Part shown: positions 1 to 8,304 of the stretch, in pieces
Layout: each line of letters opens with the position of its first letter
Position numbering within the stretch: the first letter of the stretch is position 1
NCBI GenBank assembly: GCA_050633265.1
Contig: JBOEGE010000011.1
Span: forward strand, 1 to 64,000
From: JBLHZY01 sp050633265
GTDB lineage: Bacteria > Pseudomonadota > Alphaproteobacteria > Rhodobacterales > Rhodobacteraceae
Direction: 5' to 3'
DNA: 64,000 nucleotides
Notes under the pieces: model-generated
What the model was told of the DNA's origin: nothing
Seen by the model: only the letters and a program-made list of their open reading frames with translations
Databases searched by the model: none
Made by a program: the position numbers and the translations under genes

Positions 1-59
<59 letters not shown>

Positions 60-87
60 AAACAAATAAGATCACAAAAGCGCTCTC

Positions 88-126
88 AGACGACAATTGA
101 TCCAACAAATCAATTGCTCAACGTCT
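88..126. repeat. Imperfect inverted repeat behind the tRNA
   Basis: CAATTGA (94-100) and TCAATTG (110-116) form a perfect 7-bp stem around a 9-base loop. AGACG (88-92) and CGTCT (122-126) extend it after an internal loop. No T-run follows, so it is not a standard intrinsic terminator. It may still be where transcription from the tRNA, or from an rRNA operon, ends or is processed. Confidence 0.4.
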
Positions 127-135
127 AATCCCCAG

Positions 136-168
136 CAGGCGCATAACCTCAAGCCGTAGCTCCAATCC
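136..168 (+). pseudogene. Degenerate copy of the initiator tRNA anticodon-to-T-arm segment
   Basis: This stretch aligns with bases 11-45 of the tRNA at the window start: 28 of 35 tRNA positions are identical, with five mismatches and two single-base gaps. The block CATAACCT around the anticodon is intact, but the copy can no longer fold into a T arm. It looks like the remnant of a tandem tRNA duplication. From about 169 to 546 I see only AT-rich sequence that presumably holds the promoter of the diguanylate cyclase gene, with no further gene. Confidence 0.6.
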
Positions 169-546
169 AAACCTCAATAATCTGATGCGCGTGTGAGAGA
201 GGGGCTGGCCGCTATCGGCTGGCAAACCCGGCGCGTGCTGCCCTGTCTTCACAAATGCCAAAGAAATCCAATAAAAATCTCGACAAATTTTGAGCGAATA
301 GGTGCGTTTCTAAACATTTTTCCGCAACAAATTTTTCAAATTCTGATAAGTTAAAAAGCCTACAAGCCATTATTTTCACAGTATAATTTAACAAATTCGC
401 AGATAAACCTAACCGCGCGCGGCCATTAAACATCCATTAGGCATATTGTCTTAGCAATTACCCCCAATGATTGCACACAAGCTTTGAAGTCAGAGCTCAA
501 ATGAATGCCCAAAAGGGCGCATAAAGCCACTGAACGAAAGGCGACT

Positions 547-1665
547 ATGGGGAATACCATTGTGAATGAGGGACTCGTCAGAACACTCGCCGAGCATCTG
601 CATATTTCGGATGTGGATATACGCGAGCGAAAAGAACTTTTGGGGTTCTCGGATGCTGACGAGGCAGAACTCTTTGGCCTAAGGAGCATCTCGCATGATA
701 TCGTCGACGATGTGGTGGATGAATTCTATGTGCATCAAATGGCCATCCCGCGGATCCATAATATCATTGGCGATGCAGATACGCTTGGCCGCCTTCGCTC
801 AGCGATGCGCGCCTATATCCTGCGTCTCTTTGATGGGGATTTCGGTTCTGACTACGTAAATTCGCGGCTCAGGATCGGCAAAGTGCATGCGCGCATTGGC
901 GTGCCGCCCAAATTATACGTCTCTTCGCTGCATCAGTTAGAAAGCATTCTAGGTCAGCACCTCATGGTGAAAGCGCATCTAAAGGCGCCTCCGCCTTCTC
1001 TGCGCAAAGTCTTTCTTTTCGATCTTCAGTTTGTTTTTGATACCTATATTCAAGGGCTTGTTTCCGAGGTCGAATTGGCCCGCGATGAGCTGATCACATA
1101 TTCTGAATCGCTTGAAAATAAGGTCGCGGAACGTACCGAACAAATTCAGCGCCTCGCACAAACGGATGATCTTACCGGCCTGAGAAATCGAAGAAGCCTT
1201 TATGCGCTGGCCAATAAGATGTTGGAATCTGCCGAGCGGCGAAAGAGCAGCGTGTCTTTGGCCTTTATTGATCTCGATGGGTTCAAACAGATCAACGATA
1301 CCCAAGGGCATCCAGAGGGCGATTATATTCTTCAGCGTGTCGCTACGGCAATCGTCGAAATGGTGCGCAGGCAAGACATGGCGTTTCGTGTTGGCGGGGA
1401 TGAATTCTGCATCCTCTTCCCCGATACAAATGAGCAATCAGCAAGAGAGCTTTGCGATGCGCTTTGCAAAGAAGTGGCACAGCGCCACAATGGCAAAGTC
1501 GGCCTTAGCTTTGGTCTTTCGTGCACGGGGCCGCAAAAATATTTGGGCGTCGAAGAGCTGATCAAACAGGCCGATGCGCAAATGTATGAGAGCAAATCCC
1601 GTAAGCGCCCTTATGTCTCTGGGCGCATTGAACATAGGATCGAACGTGAAGCAAAACGCGCCTAA
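547..1665 (+). CDS. Globin-coupled sensor diguanylate cyclase
   Basis: 372 residues from the ATG at 547, which has AAAGG about six bases upstream; an ATG at 505 in the same frame has no such site. The N-terminal ~175 residues look like a heme-binding sensor globin, with the proximal-histidine motif KVHARIGVPP (His114). A helical linker (about 175-205) leads to a C-terminal GGDEF domain with an intact GGDEF (283-287) and an RRQD inhibitory I-site (274-277). The family makes cyclic di-GMP from two GTP in response to oxygen or other diatomic gas bound at heme. Active and inhibitory sites are both present, so I expect a working, feedback-inhibited enzyme. It is monocistronic and convergent with the next gene. 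Confidence 0.9.
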   Translation: MGNTIVNEGLVRTLAEHLHISDVDIRERKELLGFSDADEAELFGLRSISHDIVDDVVDEFYVHQMAIPRIHNIIGDADTLGRLRSAMRAYILRLFDGDFGSDYVNSRLRIGKVHARIGVPPKLYVSSLHQLESILGQHLMVKAHLKAPPPSLRKVFLFDLQFVFDTYIQGLVSEVELARDELITYSESLENKVAERTEQIQRLAQTDDLTGLRNRRSLYALANKMLESAERRKSSVSLAFIDLDGFKQINDTQGHPEGDYILQRVATAIVEMVRRQDMAFRVGGDEFCILFPDTNEQSARELCDALCKEVAQRHNGKVGLSFGLSCTGPQKYLGVEELIKQADAQMYESKSRKRPYVSGRIEHRIEREAKRA

Positions 1666-1716
1666 ACGCAGGTCAAATTGGCGGCGCTATTCAGGCGCTA
1701 TCCTCTGGCGCGCGCT

Positions 1717-2223
1717 TTATCGGAACGCAATGGAATAGCGAATGGCAACGGTTTCAAGCCCGGGATTCCAATTGGCAATATCTCCATTCGAGCGATGATC
1801 ATAGGTGACCGCGATCCGCCCGCCATTCTTGAATTCATATCCCGCCCCAAGGATCGAGCGAAATTCAAGAACGCTGCCAAGATCATGCCCCGCCCCGGCT
1901 GTATAAATGCCCGGCATCAAAGAAGAGGTGACGAAAAAGTCGCCCAAAGAGCGCTCCCATGTTGCGCCAGCACCAATCCAAACACTGCCAAGATCGGTCG
2001 CTGAGGCGGCAAGTGTTGGCTGAAAGGGGCCAAATTTGGTGCCAAGCTCGTAGCTGACATAGATCTCGTTTGAGGTGAAGCTGTCTTGATATTGAACGCG
2101 CGCGAGCGAGAAATTCAGATGGGCCTGCGTATCTTCTTGGCGCAGGCAGCCGTCCTTGCAATAGCTCAAAGACATATCGCTCAGGCTCGCCGCCAGAAAG
2201 ATCATCGCCAAAGTGCCGTCCAT
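1717..2223 (-). CDS. PagL-like lipid A 3-O-deacylase (acyloxyacyl hydrolase family)
   Basis: 168 residues from an ATG at 2223 preceded by GGGAG seven bases upstream; an in-frame start at 2271 lacks that support. A short hydrophobic N-terminus (about 4-15) could act as an export signal. The rest has the alternating pattern of a small outer-membrane beta-barrel. The PagL catalytic triad is complete in spacing: His143 and Ser145 in DHRSNG, and Glu157 fourteen residues after the histidine. PagL removes the 3-O acyl chain from lipid A in the outer membrane. The substrate in this organism is inferred. The protein ends in phenylalanine-arginine, close to the C-terminal aromatic usual for outer-membrane barrels. 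Confidence 0.8.
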   Translation of the reverse strand: MDGTLAMIFLAASLSDMSLSYCKDGCLRQEDTQAHLNFSLARVQYQDSFTSNEIYVSYELGTKFGPFQPTLAASATDLGSVWIGAGATWERSLGDFFVTSSLMPGIYTAGAGHDLGSVLEFRSILGAGYEFKNGGRIAVTYDHRSNGDIANWNPGLETVAIRYSIAFR

Positions 2224-2417
2224 AAGCGCGCTCCCAAAATCCTGAACATAAGTGATCGGACCCGCCGGCAAAATTCAAGGTGAAACTGCCCCAAAACGCA
2301 TGGATATTGCCCCTTGTGGCCTTGCGCCCCAAGCGCGCCTGCCAAAATCCCAAATCAAACAGTGCGAAAATCGCGACCTCCCTTGTTACTGCCATGGCGG
2401 GGCTTTACATCAGAGGC

Positions 2418-3218
2418 ATGAAACATCTTATCCCCTTTGTTAAATCGCCGCCGCATGTCGCGGTTCTGCGCCTTTCAGGTGTGATTGCTGCTGCGGGCCG
2501 TCAAGGCAGCCTAAGCGATGCTGCTCTTGCCCCTGTGATCGAGCGCGCCTTTCGCAAGGGCAAGCCGGATGCTGTTGCGCTTGTGATCAATTCGCCCGGC
2601 GGCTCGCCTGTTCAAAGCGCGCTGATTGCCGCGCGCATTCGCCGCCTGGCCGAAGAAAAAGAGATCCCGGTTTTTGCCTTTGTTGAGGATGTCGCGGCCT
2701 CGGGCGGGTATTGGCTGGCTTGTGCGGCCGATGAGATTTGGGTCGATCCAAGCTCGGTCACAGGCTCTATTGGGGTGATTTCCTCGGGCTTTGGGTTTCA
2801 GGGATTGATCGAGCGCCACGGGGTTGATCGCCGGGTGTATACGGCCGGGAAATCCAAAAGCATGCTGGATCCGTTTCAGGCCGAAAAGCCCGCTGATGTA
2901 AAACGCCTGCGCCAGATGCTTGATGGTATTCACACCGTTTTCAAAGACTATGTGACGATGCGGCGCGCGGATCGTTTGGACCCGTCCAAGGATCTCTTCA
3001 CCGGCGATATCTGGGTTGGACAAGCTGCGATTGATGTTGGCATTGCGGATCATATCGGCCATGTCGTTCCGGTGATGAAAGAGATGTATGGCGATAAGCT
3101 GCGCTTCTCTGTGCATGGGGCCAAGCGCAGCATATGGCAGCGTTTTGGCGCCAAGCTGATCGGCGGCGCGCTTGGCGAGATCGAGGATCGCGCGGCCTAT
3201 GCGCGCTTTGGCTTGTGA
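2418..3218 (+). CDS. S49 family serine peptidase (SppA/SohB-like)
   Basis: 266 residues if started at the ATG at 2418 (MKHLIPF); the frame is open further upstream, and an ATG at 2394 is also possible. The single-domain S49 fold is clear: INSPGGSP near residue 58, nucleophile Ser95 in AASGGYW, and the general-base lysine in GKSKSML (Lys147). S49 peptidases use a Ser-Lys dyad to cut signal-peptide remnants or membrane proteins at the inner membrane. There is no obvious transmembrane segment, so this may be a soluble or peripheral member. It begins a run of same-strand genes to 5142. Confidence 0.9.
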   Translation: MKHLIPFVKSPPHVAVLRLSGVIAAAGRQGSLSDAALAPVIERAFRKGKPDAVALVINSPGGSPVQSALIAARIRRLAEEKEIPVFAFVEDVAASGGYWLACAADEIWVDPSSVTGSIGVISSGFGFQGLIERHGVDRRVYTAGKSKSMLDPFQAEKPADVKRLRQMLDGIHTVFKDYVTMRRADRLDPSKDLFTGDIWVGQAAIDVGIADHIGHVVPVMKEMYGDKLRFSVHGAKRSIWQRFGAKLIGGALGEIEDRAAYARFGL

Positions 3219-3227
3219 TCTGCCTTG

Positions 3228-3383
3228 ATGGTTAAAATTATCACGCTCTTTTTGATCGCCATGTTGGTGCTGGCCCTGTTTGGCCGGTTGCGCTGGCCTG
3301 GGCGGCCCGGGGCGAAGAAATGCAGTGCTTGCGGGCGGCCTCGTATTGGAACGGGCGGCTGCGATTGTGGCTCTAAGGGGTAG
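3228..3383 (+). CDS. Small membrane peptide with a C-terminal zinc-ribbon-like motif
   Basis: 51 residues, nine bases after the peptidase gene and three bases before the exchanger gene, so almost certainly co-transcribed. Residues 3-18 form one transmembrane segment (IITLFLIAMLVLALF). The short cytosolic or periplasmic tail has CxxC (Cys32, Cys35) and a CxC-type pair (Cys45, Cys47), which together could bind one metal ion. I do not recognise a named family. Similar tiny CxxC...CxC membrane proteins are, to my memory, common in Rhodobacteraceae. Confidence 0.65.
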   Translation: MVKIITLFLIAMLVLALFGRLRWPGRPGAKKCSACGRPRIGTGGCDCGSKG

Positions 3384-3386
3384 CGG

Positions 3387-4343
3387 ATGGATTTTCTGTT
3401 GATTGCTGTGGGGCTTGTGATCCTGCTTTTGGCGGGGGATGCGCTTGTCCGTGGGGCGGTAAACCTAAGCCTGCGCCTTGGTGTGCCGGCACTTGTTGTC
3501 AGCCTTACGATCGTGGCTTTTGGCACTTCAGCACCAGAGCTTTTGATTGCGGTTTCTGCGATCCTGGATGGGGTGCCGGGGCTTGCAATGGGCAATGTCG
3601 TTGGCTCCAATACGGCCAATATATTGCTGGTTTTGGGCCTGCCTGCGATCATCGCGGGCTTGCATACCTCCGCCCATGATACCCGCACGAGCTACTTTCA
3701 GATGATCGGCGCGACAGCTCTGTTTGTGCTGCTGGCCTATACGGGGCCGTTTACATGGGCCAAAGGGCTGATCCTTCTGATCGCGCTTGGGGCGATGTTG
3801 GCGCAGACTTTGGCCAAAGCCAACAGACAAAAGAAAGCCGCCAAAGCCGCCGCTCTGGCAGAGCCTGAAGAGGCCGTTGAGGGCGCCGATCCAGATATGG
3901 CGGGCTGGAAAATTGCGCTCTTTTTGGTGATTGGTCTGGTTGGCTTGCCGCTTGGGGCCGAGCTTCTGGTCTCTGCCTCAACCAATGTTGCGCGCGAATT
4001 TGGTGTCAGCGAAGAAGTCATCGGGCTAACGCTTGTTGCTCTTGGCACCTCTCTGCCAGAACTCGCAACAACAGTGATGGCCGCGATCCGCCGCCAAGCG
4101 GATGTCGCCCTTGGCAATGTCATCGGCTCCAACATGTTTAACCTGCTGGCGATTATCGGGCTGGCAAGCTTCATCGGGCCAATCCCGGTTGATCCTAAAA
4201 TGCTGCATGTGGATATTTGGGTTATGGCAGGCTCCAGCCTGATGCTTGGTTATTTCGTCCTGCGCCGCTGCGATCTGACGCGGGTTTGGGGCATCGGGCT
4301 TGTTGGGCTATATGTTGTTTATATCGGATCAGTCTTTATCTAG
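3387..4343 (+). CDS. Calcium/sodium antiporter (YrbG/CaxA family)
   Basis: 318 residues with two homologous halves of about five transmembrane helices. Each half carries an alpha-repeat: VAFGTSAPELLIAV followed by GNVVGSNTANILLVLG near residues 45-80, and VALGTSLPELATTV followed by GNVIGSNMFNLLAIIG near 215-255. A charged, alanine-rich cytosolic loop (about 145-170) separates them. The family exchanges Na+ (or H+) for Ca2+ at the inner membrane. The GTS-PE acidic residues that bind the cations are intact in both repeats. Confidence 0.92.
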   Translation: MDFLLIAVGLVILLLAGDALVRGAVNLSLRLGVPALVVSLTIVAFGTSAPELLIAVSAILDGVPGLAMGNVVGSNTANILLVLGLPAIIAGLHTSAHDTRTSYFQMIGATALFVLLAYTGPFTWAKGLILLIALGAMLAQTLAKANRQKKAAKAAALAEPEEAVEGADPDMAGWKIALFLVIGLVGLPLGAELLVSASTNVAREFGVSEEVIGLTLVALGTSLPELATTVMAAIRRQADVALGNVIGSNMFNLLAIIGLASFIGPIPVDPKMLHVDIWVMAGSSLMLGYFVLRRCDLTRVWGIGLVGLYVVYIGSVFI

Positions 4344-4356
4344 CGGAGGGCAAGCG

Positions 4357-5142
4357 ATGCAGCCGGGACGCGCATTAATCACAGGGGCGAGCAAGCGGCT
4401 CGGGCGCGAAATGGCGCTCTATCTGGCTGCGCAGGGCTGGGATATCGCGGTCCATTACGCCAGTTCCAAAGAGGCAGCCCAAGCGCTTGTTGGCGAAATC
4501 CGCGCCATGGGCCCTGCGGCCTGCGCGCTGCAAGCTGATCTGTTAGAGGAAGACGCCGCCCAAGCTCTTGTTCCACAAGCCGCCGAGGCGCTTGGCGGCC
4601 CGCTGACCCTGCTGATCAACAACGCCTCGATTTTTGAGAATGACAGCCTGCAAAGCGCGACCCGAGCAAGCTGGGATCGCCATCTTGAGAGCAACCTGCG
4701 CGCGCCTTTCGTCTTGATCCAGAATTTCGCCGCCCAAGCGCCCAAAGCCGGCACCGATAAGCGCGGCGAGCCGCTCGCCCGCGCGCTGGTGATCAATATG
4801 CTCGATCAGCGCATCCACAAGCTAACCCCGGCTTTCATGAGCTATACGATCGCCAAAATGGGCCTCTGGGCGCTGACCCAAACCGCTGCGCGCGCCATGG
4901 CCCCAGATATTCGCATCAATGGGATCGGCCCGGGGCCAACCTTGCAAGGCGCGCGCCAAAGCGATGCGCATTTCGCCCGCCAACGCGCCGCGACAGTGCT
5001 TGAGCGCGGCTCAAACCCCGAAGACATCACCGCCGCTTTGGGGTATTTCCTTAGTGCGGATGGGGTCACAGGGCAGATGCTTTGCACCGATGGCGGGCAG
5101 CATCTTGGCTGGCAAACGCCGGATATCCTTGGCCAAGAATAG
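4357..5142 (+). CDS. SDR-family oxidoreductase, pteridine reductase/FolM-like
   Basis: 261 residues from the ATG at 4357, which has GGAGGG six bases upstream; the upstream ATG at 4300 would overlap the exchanger gene. Rossmann features are TGASKRLG near the N-terminus, NNAS, and the catalytic Tyr-x3-Lys in SYTIAKMG. TGASKRLG, with arginine after the second lysine, and the INGIGPGPT loop are typical of pteridine reductases and of FolM (dihydromonapterin reductase). The likely role is NADPH-dependent reduction of a pterin. Some Rhodobacteraceae members are annotated only as SDR, so substrate is uncertain. Confidence 0.75.
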   Translation: MQPGRALITGASKRLGREMALYLAAQGWDIAVHYASSKEAAQALVGEIRAMGPAACALQADLLEEDAAQALVPQAAEALGGPLTLLINNASIFENDSLQSATRASWDRHLESNLRAPFVLIQNFAAQAPKAGTDKRGEPLARALVINMLDQRIHKLTPAFMSYTIAKMGLWALTQTAARAMAPDIRINGIGPGPTLQGARQSDAHFARQRAATVLERGSNPEDITAALGYFLSADGVTGQMLCTDGGQHLGWQTPDILGQE

Positions 5143-5144
5143 TT

Positions 5145-5163
5145 GAAATTTGTCGAAAATTTC
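5145..5163. terminator. AT-rich inverted repeat just after the SDR gene
   Basis: GAAATTT (5145-5151), loop GTCGA, AAATTTC (5157-5163): a perfect 7-bp stem three bases after the stop codon. It is AT-rich and has no T-run, so termination activity is only a guess. Confidence 0.3.
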
Positions 5164-5452
5164 CAAGCCCACCGCTTGACTTGTGCACCGGGCGGCTTTT
5201 TGTCACGAATCTGTTAAGAAAGTGGTAATGTTTTCAAGTGTTTGGCCTGCGACATTTTTAATATGTAGCAATATCAATAACTTAGCTATGCGCCTAAAAA
5301 ATAGGCAAATGGTTGAATTCGCCGGAAATTAACGAAAAATCACTGCTCCAAAAGGGTTACACCCAGACTTATCCACAGAAAACGGGGACAGCTTTCCTCT
5401 TGTCGCGGGCGCGTTAGGATGGCAGGCAATCAAAGGAATCAGGCGCAAGGCC
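5164..5452 (+). promoter_or_regulatory. AT-rich upstream region of uvrC with one perfect DnaA box
   Basis: This gene-free stretch is markedly richer in A+T than its surroundings. It contains TTATCCACA at 5369-5377, identical to the high-affinity DnaA box consensus, about 76 bases before the uvrC start. A TTAA-N7-GTAA element (5214-5228) is one base off the CtrA consensus. No open reading frame of note is present. Confidence 0.35.
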
Positions 5453-7333
5453 ATGAACGAGCAGATCGAAAACGCCTCAGATGCAAAACCGCTTCAGGGT
5501 TATGCCCGGATCGCGGCCTATTTGCCGATGATTGATAACTCGCCCGGCGTGTACCGGATGCTCGATGATATGGGCGCGGTGCTTTATGTCGGCAAAGCGC
5601 GCGCGCTGAAAAAACGCGTCTCAAACTATGCCAAGCCAACCGGCCATTCCGCCCGCATCGCGCGGATGATTTCCGAGACGACATCGATGATGTTTCTCAC
5701 CACCAAGACCGAAACCGAAGCGCTCCTGCTTGAGCAAAACCTGATCAAACAGCTCAAGCCGCGCTACAATGTGCTGCTGCGCGATGATAAGAGCTTTCCG
5801 AATATCCTTTTGACCAAGGATCATGAGTTTTCCCAAATCACCAAACATCGCGGCGCGAAGAAACGCAAAGGCGCGTATTTCGGCCCCTTTGCCAGCGCGA
5901 CCTCCGTTAACCGCACGCTCAGCCAGCTTGAGAAAGTTTTCCTGCTGCGCAATTGCTCGGACGCGATGTTTGAGGGGCGCACGCGGGCCTGTCTGCAATA
6001 TCAAATCAAGCGCTGCTCTGCGCCCTGCGTTGGCAAAATTTCGGCCGAGGATTACGCGCAGCTTGTTTCGGATGCCGAGCGTTTCTTGCAGGGCAAAAGC
6101 ACCAATGTGCAATCCGATCTCGCCGCGCAGATGGCCCAAGCCTCTGAGGCGATGGAGTTTGAGCGCGCCGCCGCCCTGCGCGATCGCATCCGCGCGCTGA
6201 CCCAAGTTCAGCAAGTCCAAGGGATCAATCCCCAAGGCGTCAAAGAGGCCGATGTGATTGCGCTGCACCTCGAAGGCGGACAGGCCTGCGTTCAGGTCGT
6301 GTTCATTCGCGCCAATCAAAACTGGGGCAATCGCGATTTCTATCCGCGCACAGGCGCTGGGGCCGAAGAGGCCGAGACATTGCAAGCCTTTGTGGCGCAG
6401 TTCTACGATGGCAAAGAGCCGCCCCGCCAGATCATTCTGAGCCATCCGCTCGAAGACCCCGATTTGATGGCCGATGCTTTGGCGCAAAAAGCCGGGCATA
6501 AGGTCGAGCTCTTGGTGCCCTTGCGCGGCGAAAAGGCCGATCTGGTTGGCTTTGCTGCCCGCAATGCTCGCGAAAGCCTTGGCCGCAAGATGAGCGAAAG
6601 TGCCGCCCAAAGTAAGCTGCTCACCGGCATTGCCGAAGCCTTCAATCTGCCCGCCCCGCCTGCGCGGATTGAGGTCTATGATAACAGCCATATTCAGGGC
6701 GCTTTTGCCGTTGGCGCGATGATCGTTGCGGGCGCCGAGGGCTATCTCAAAAGCCAGTATCGCAAATATAATATTCGCGGCGAAGATCTGACCCCTGGCG
6801 ATGATTTTGGCATGATGAAAGAGGTGCTCACCCGCCGCTTTACCCGCCTTCTCAAGGAAGACCCGGAGCGCAAAGGCGAGACATGGCCCGATCTTTTGCT
6901 GATTGATGGCGGCGCGGGCCAAGTCTCGGCGGTGCGCGAGATCATGGAGGCGCTTGGCGTTGGCGATATTGCCATGGTTGGGGTCGCCAAAGGCGTTGAT
7001 CGCGATCACGGCAAAGAGGAATTTCACCGCACCGGCAAGCGCCCCTTTGCCCTTCAGCGCAACGATCCCGTGCTTTATTTTATCCAACGTCTGCGCGATG
7101 AGGCGCACCGTTTTGCCATCGGAACCCACCGCGCCAAACGCGCCAAATCGATCTCGGCGACGCCCCTTGATGATGTCCCCGGCGTCGGCGCGACCCGCAA
7201 ACGCGCATTGCTAACTCATTTCGGCTCGGCTAAAGCCGTCAGCCGCGCAGGGCTCGATGATCTCAAGGCCGTTGACGGAATTTCAAGCGCCATCGCCGAA
7301 ACCATCTATGCGTTCTTCCATGAAAAGGGCTAA
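5453..7333 (+). CDS. uvrC: Excinuclease ABC subunit C
   Basis: 626 residues, the usual length. An N-terminal GIY-YIG nuclease domain (about 28-105; PGVYRMLDDMG, VLYVGKA) makes the 3' incision. A UVR motif follows near 205-240. The RNase H-like C-terminal endonuclease domain includes IEVYDNSHIQG and DLLLIDGGAGQV. A helix-hairpin-helix pair closes the protein (DDVPGVGATRKRALL). With UvrA and UvrB (not here) it cuts on both sides of bulky DNA damage. It is the first gene of a uvrC-pgsA-moaD-moaE run. Confidence 0.98.
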   Translation: MNEQIENASDAKPLQGYARIAAYLPMIDNSPGVYRMLDDMGAVLYVGKARALKKRVSNYAKPTGHSARIARMISETTSMMFLTTKTETEALLLEQNLIKQLKPRYNVLLRDDKSFPNILLTKDHEFSQITKHRGAKKRKGAYFGPFASATSVNRTLSQLEKVFLLRNCSDAMFEGRTRACLQYQIKRCSAPCVGKISAEDYAQLVSDAERFLQGKSTNVQSDLAAQMAQASEAMEFERAAALRDRIRALTQVQQVQGINPQGVKEADVIALHLEGGQACVQVVFIRANQNWGNRDFYPRTGAGAEEAETLQAFVAQFYDGKEPPRQIILSHPLEDPDLMADALAQKAGHKVELLVPLRGEKADLVGFAARNARESLGRKMSESAAQSKLLTGIAEAFNLPAPPARIEVYDNSHIQGAFAVGAMIVAGAEGYLKSQYRKYNIRGEDLTPGDDFGMMKEVLTRRFTRLLKEDPERKGETWPDLLLIDGGAGQVSAVREIMEALGVGDIAMVGVAKGVDRDHGKEEFHRTGKRPFALQRNDPVLYFIQRLRDEAHRFAIGTHRAKRAKSISATPLDDVPGVGATRKRALLTHFGSAKAVSRAGLDDLKAVDGISSAIAETIYAFFHEKG

Positions 7334-7384
7334 GCCCCATCTCAATACTTTTCGCCGCGCAGCAATTCGGGTAGCACTGATCAC

Positions 7385-8056
7385 ATGATATGGAACATCC
7401 CAAATATCCTGACCGTCCTGCGCCTTTGCGCAGCCCCCGGCATGGCGCTCGCCTTTATCTTTTTCCCGCGCCCTTTCGCCGATTGGATCGCGCTGATCCT
7501 CTTTGCCGGTGCGGCGGCGACCGATTGGGTCGATGGGTTTCTTGCGCGCCGCTGGGGCCAGGAAAGCCGCTTTGGCGCGATGCTTGATCCGATTGCCGAT
7601 AAAGCCATGGTGATCATCGCGCTGATGGTGGTTTGCGTACTTTTCGGGATGCAGTTTTCGATCATTTTGCCTGCGACCCTGATCCTCTTTCGCGAGGTTT
7701 TCGTCTCGGGCCTGCGCGAATTTCTGGGCAGCACCGCCGGCCTTCTGAAGGTCACCAAACTCGCCAAATGGAAGACGACCGCGCAAATGGTCTCGATTGT
7801 CGTGCTGTTTGGTTACGGGATATTCTCGCACTATGTTGGCATGGGAACATTTGGCATGGACGGCGTAACCTTTGATGGGATTATCAGCGGCGAGATTGAA
7901 GATGTGAACGGCTTGGTCTGGAAAGCGCGGGCAATGGAGGCAAGCTATTACGGCGGCATCATCCTGCTCTGGATCGCCTCGGCACTAACCGTGATCACCG
8001 GCGCGGATTACATGCGCAAGGCCATGCCCTTCCTGCGCGAGGAGCCGGAGCAATGA
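7385..8056 (+). CDS. pgsA: CDP-diacylglycerol--glycerol-3-phosphate 3-phosphatidyltransferase
   Basis: 223 residues, multi-pass inner-membrane enzyme making phosphatidylglycerophosphate. The CDP-alcohol phosphotransferase signature DG(x)2AR(x)8G(x)3D(x)3D is complete from Asp47 to Asp72 (DWVDGFLARRWG, then FGAMLDPIAD). About five transmembrane helices surround it. Compared with E. coli PgsA it is some 40 residues longer, with an insertion around residues 140-185. It follows uvrC by 51 bases, as in many proteobacteria, and its stop overlaps the start of moaD (ATGA). Confidence 0.96.
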   Translation: MIWNIPNILTVLRLCAAPGMALAFIFFPRPFADWIALILFAGAAATDWVDGFLARRWGQESRFGAMLDPIADKAMVIIALMVVCVLFGMQFSIILPATLILFREVFVSGLREFLGSTAGLLKVTKLAKWKTTAQMVSIVVLFGYGIFSHYVGMGTFGMDGVTFDGIISGEIEDVNGLVWKARAMEASYYGGIILLWIASALTVITGADYMRKAMPFLREEPEQ

Positions 8057-8301
8057 TTGATGTGCTCTATTTTGCATGGCTGCGCGAACGCATTGGCGAG
8101 CCGCGCGATCAAGTTGAGACATCGGCCGAAACGGTCAATGATCTGGTGAATGAGCTGCGCGCCCGCGAGCCGCGTTATGAGGCGGCCTTTGCCGATCTCA
8201 GCGCGCTTCGGGTGGCGCTTGATCAGGAGCTTTCAGAGTTTGATGCCCCGCTCAAAGGCGTGCGCGAGGTTGCGTTTTTCCCCCCGATGACAGGCGGCTA
8301 A
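8053..8301 (+). CDS. moaD: Molybdopterin synthase sulfur-carrier subunit
   Basis: 82 residues with a ubiquitin-like fold ending in the required Gly-Gly (residues 81-82), which is adenylated and thiocarboxylated. It delivers sulfur to MoaE in converting cPMP to molybdopterin. The ATGA overlap with pgsA indicates translational coupling; moaE follows after three bases. Confidence 0.95.
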   Translation: MIDVLYFAWLRERIGEPRDQVETSAETVNDLVNELRAREPRYEAAFADLSALRVALDQELSEFDAPLKGVREVAFFPPMTGG

Positions 8302-8304
8302 GCG

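Noticed and set aside
212..689. Short minus-strand frames in the spacer after the tRNA
   Set aside because: No ribosome binding sites, no family resemblance, and one overlaps the diguanylate cyclase gene.
1883..2395. Minus-strand frame overlapping the PagL-like gene
   Set aside because: It reads the same DNA in another phase. The PagL frame has the full catalytic triad and an SD-supported start.
5164..5452. Possible chromosomal replication origin before uvrC
   Set aside because: Only one DnaA box was found, with no cluster and no dnaA, parAB or other origin-linked genes nearby.
5621..7129. 502-residue open frame on the minus strand opposite uvrC
   Set aside because: uvrC is certain on the plus strand. 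The antisense frame shows no domain or signal and reflects codon bias of GC-rich coding DNA.
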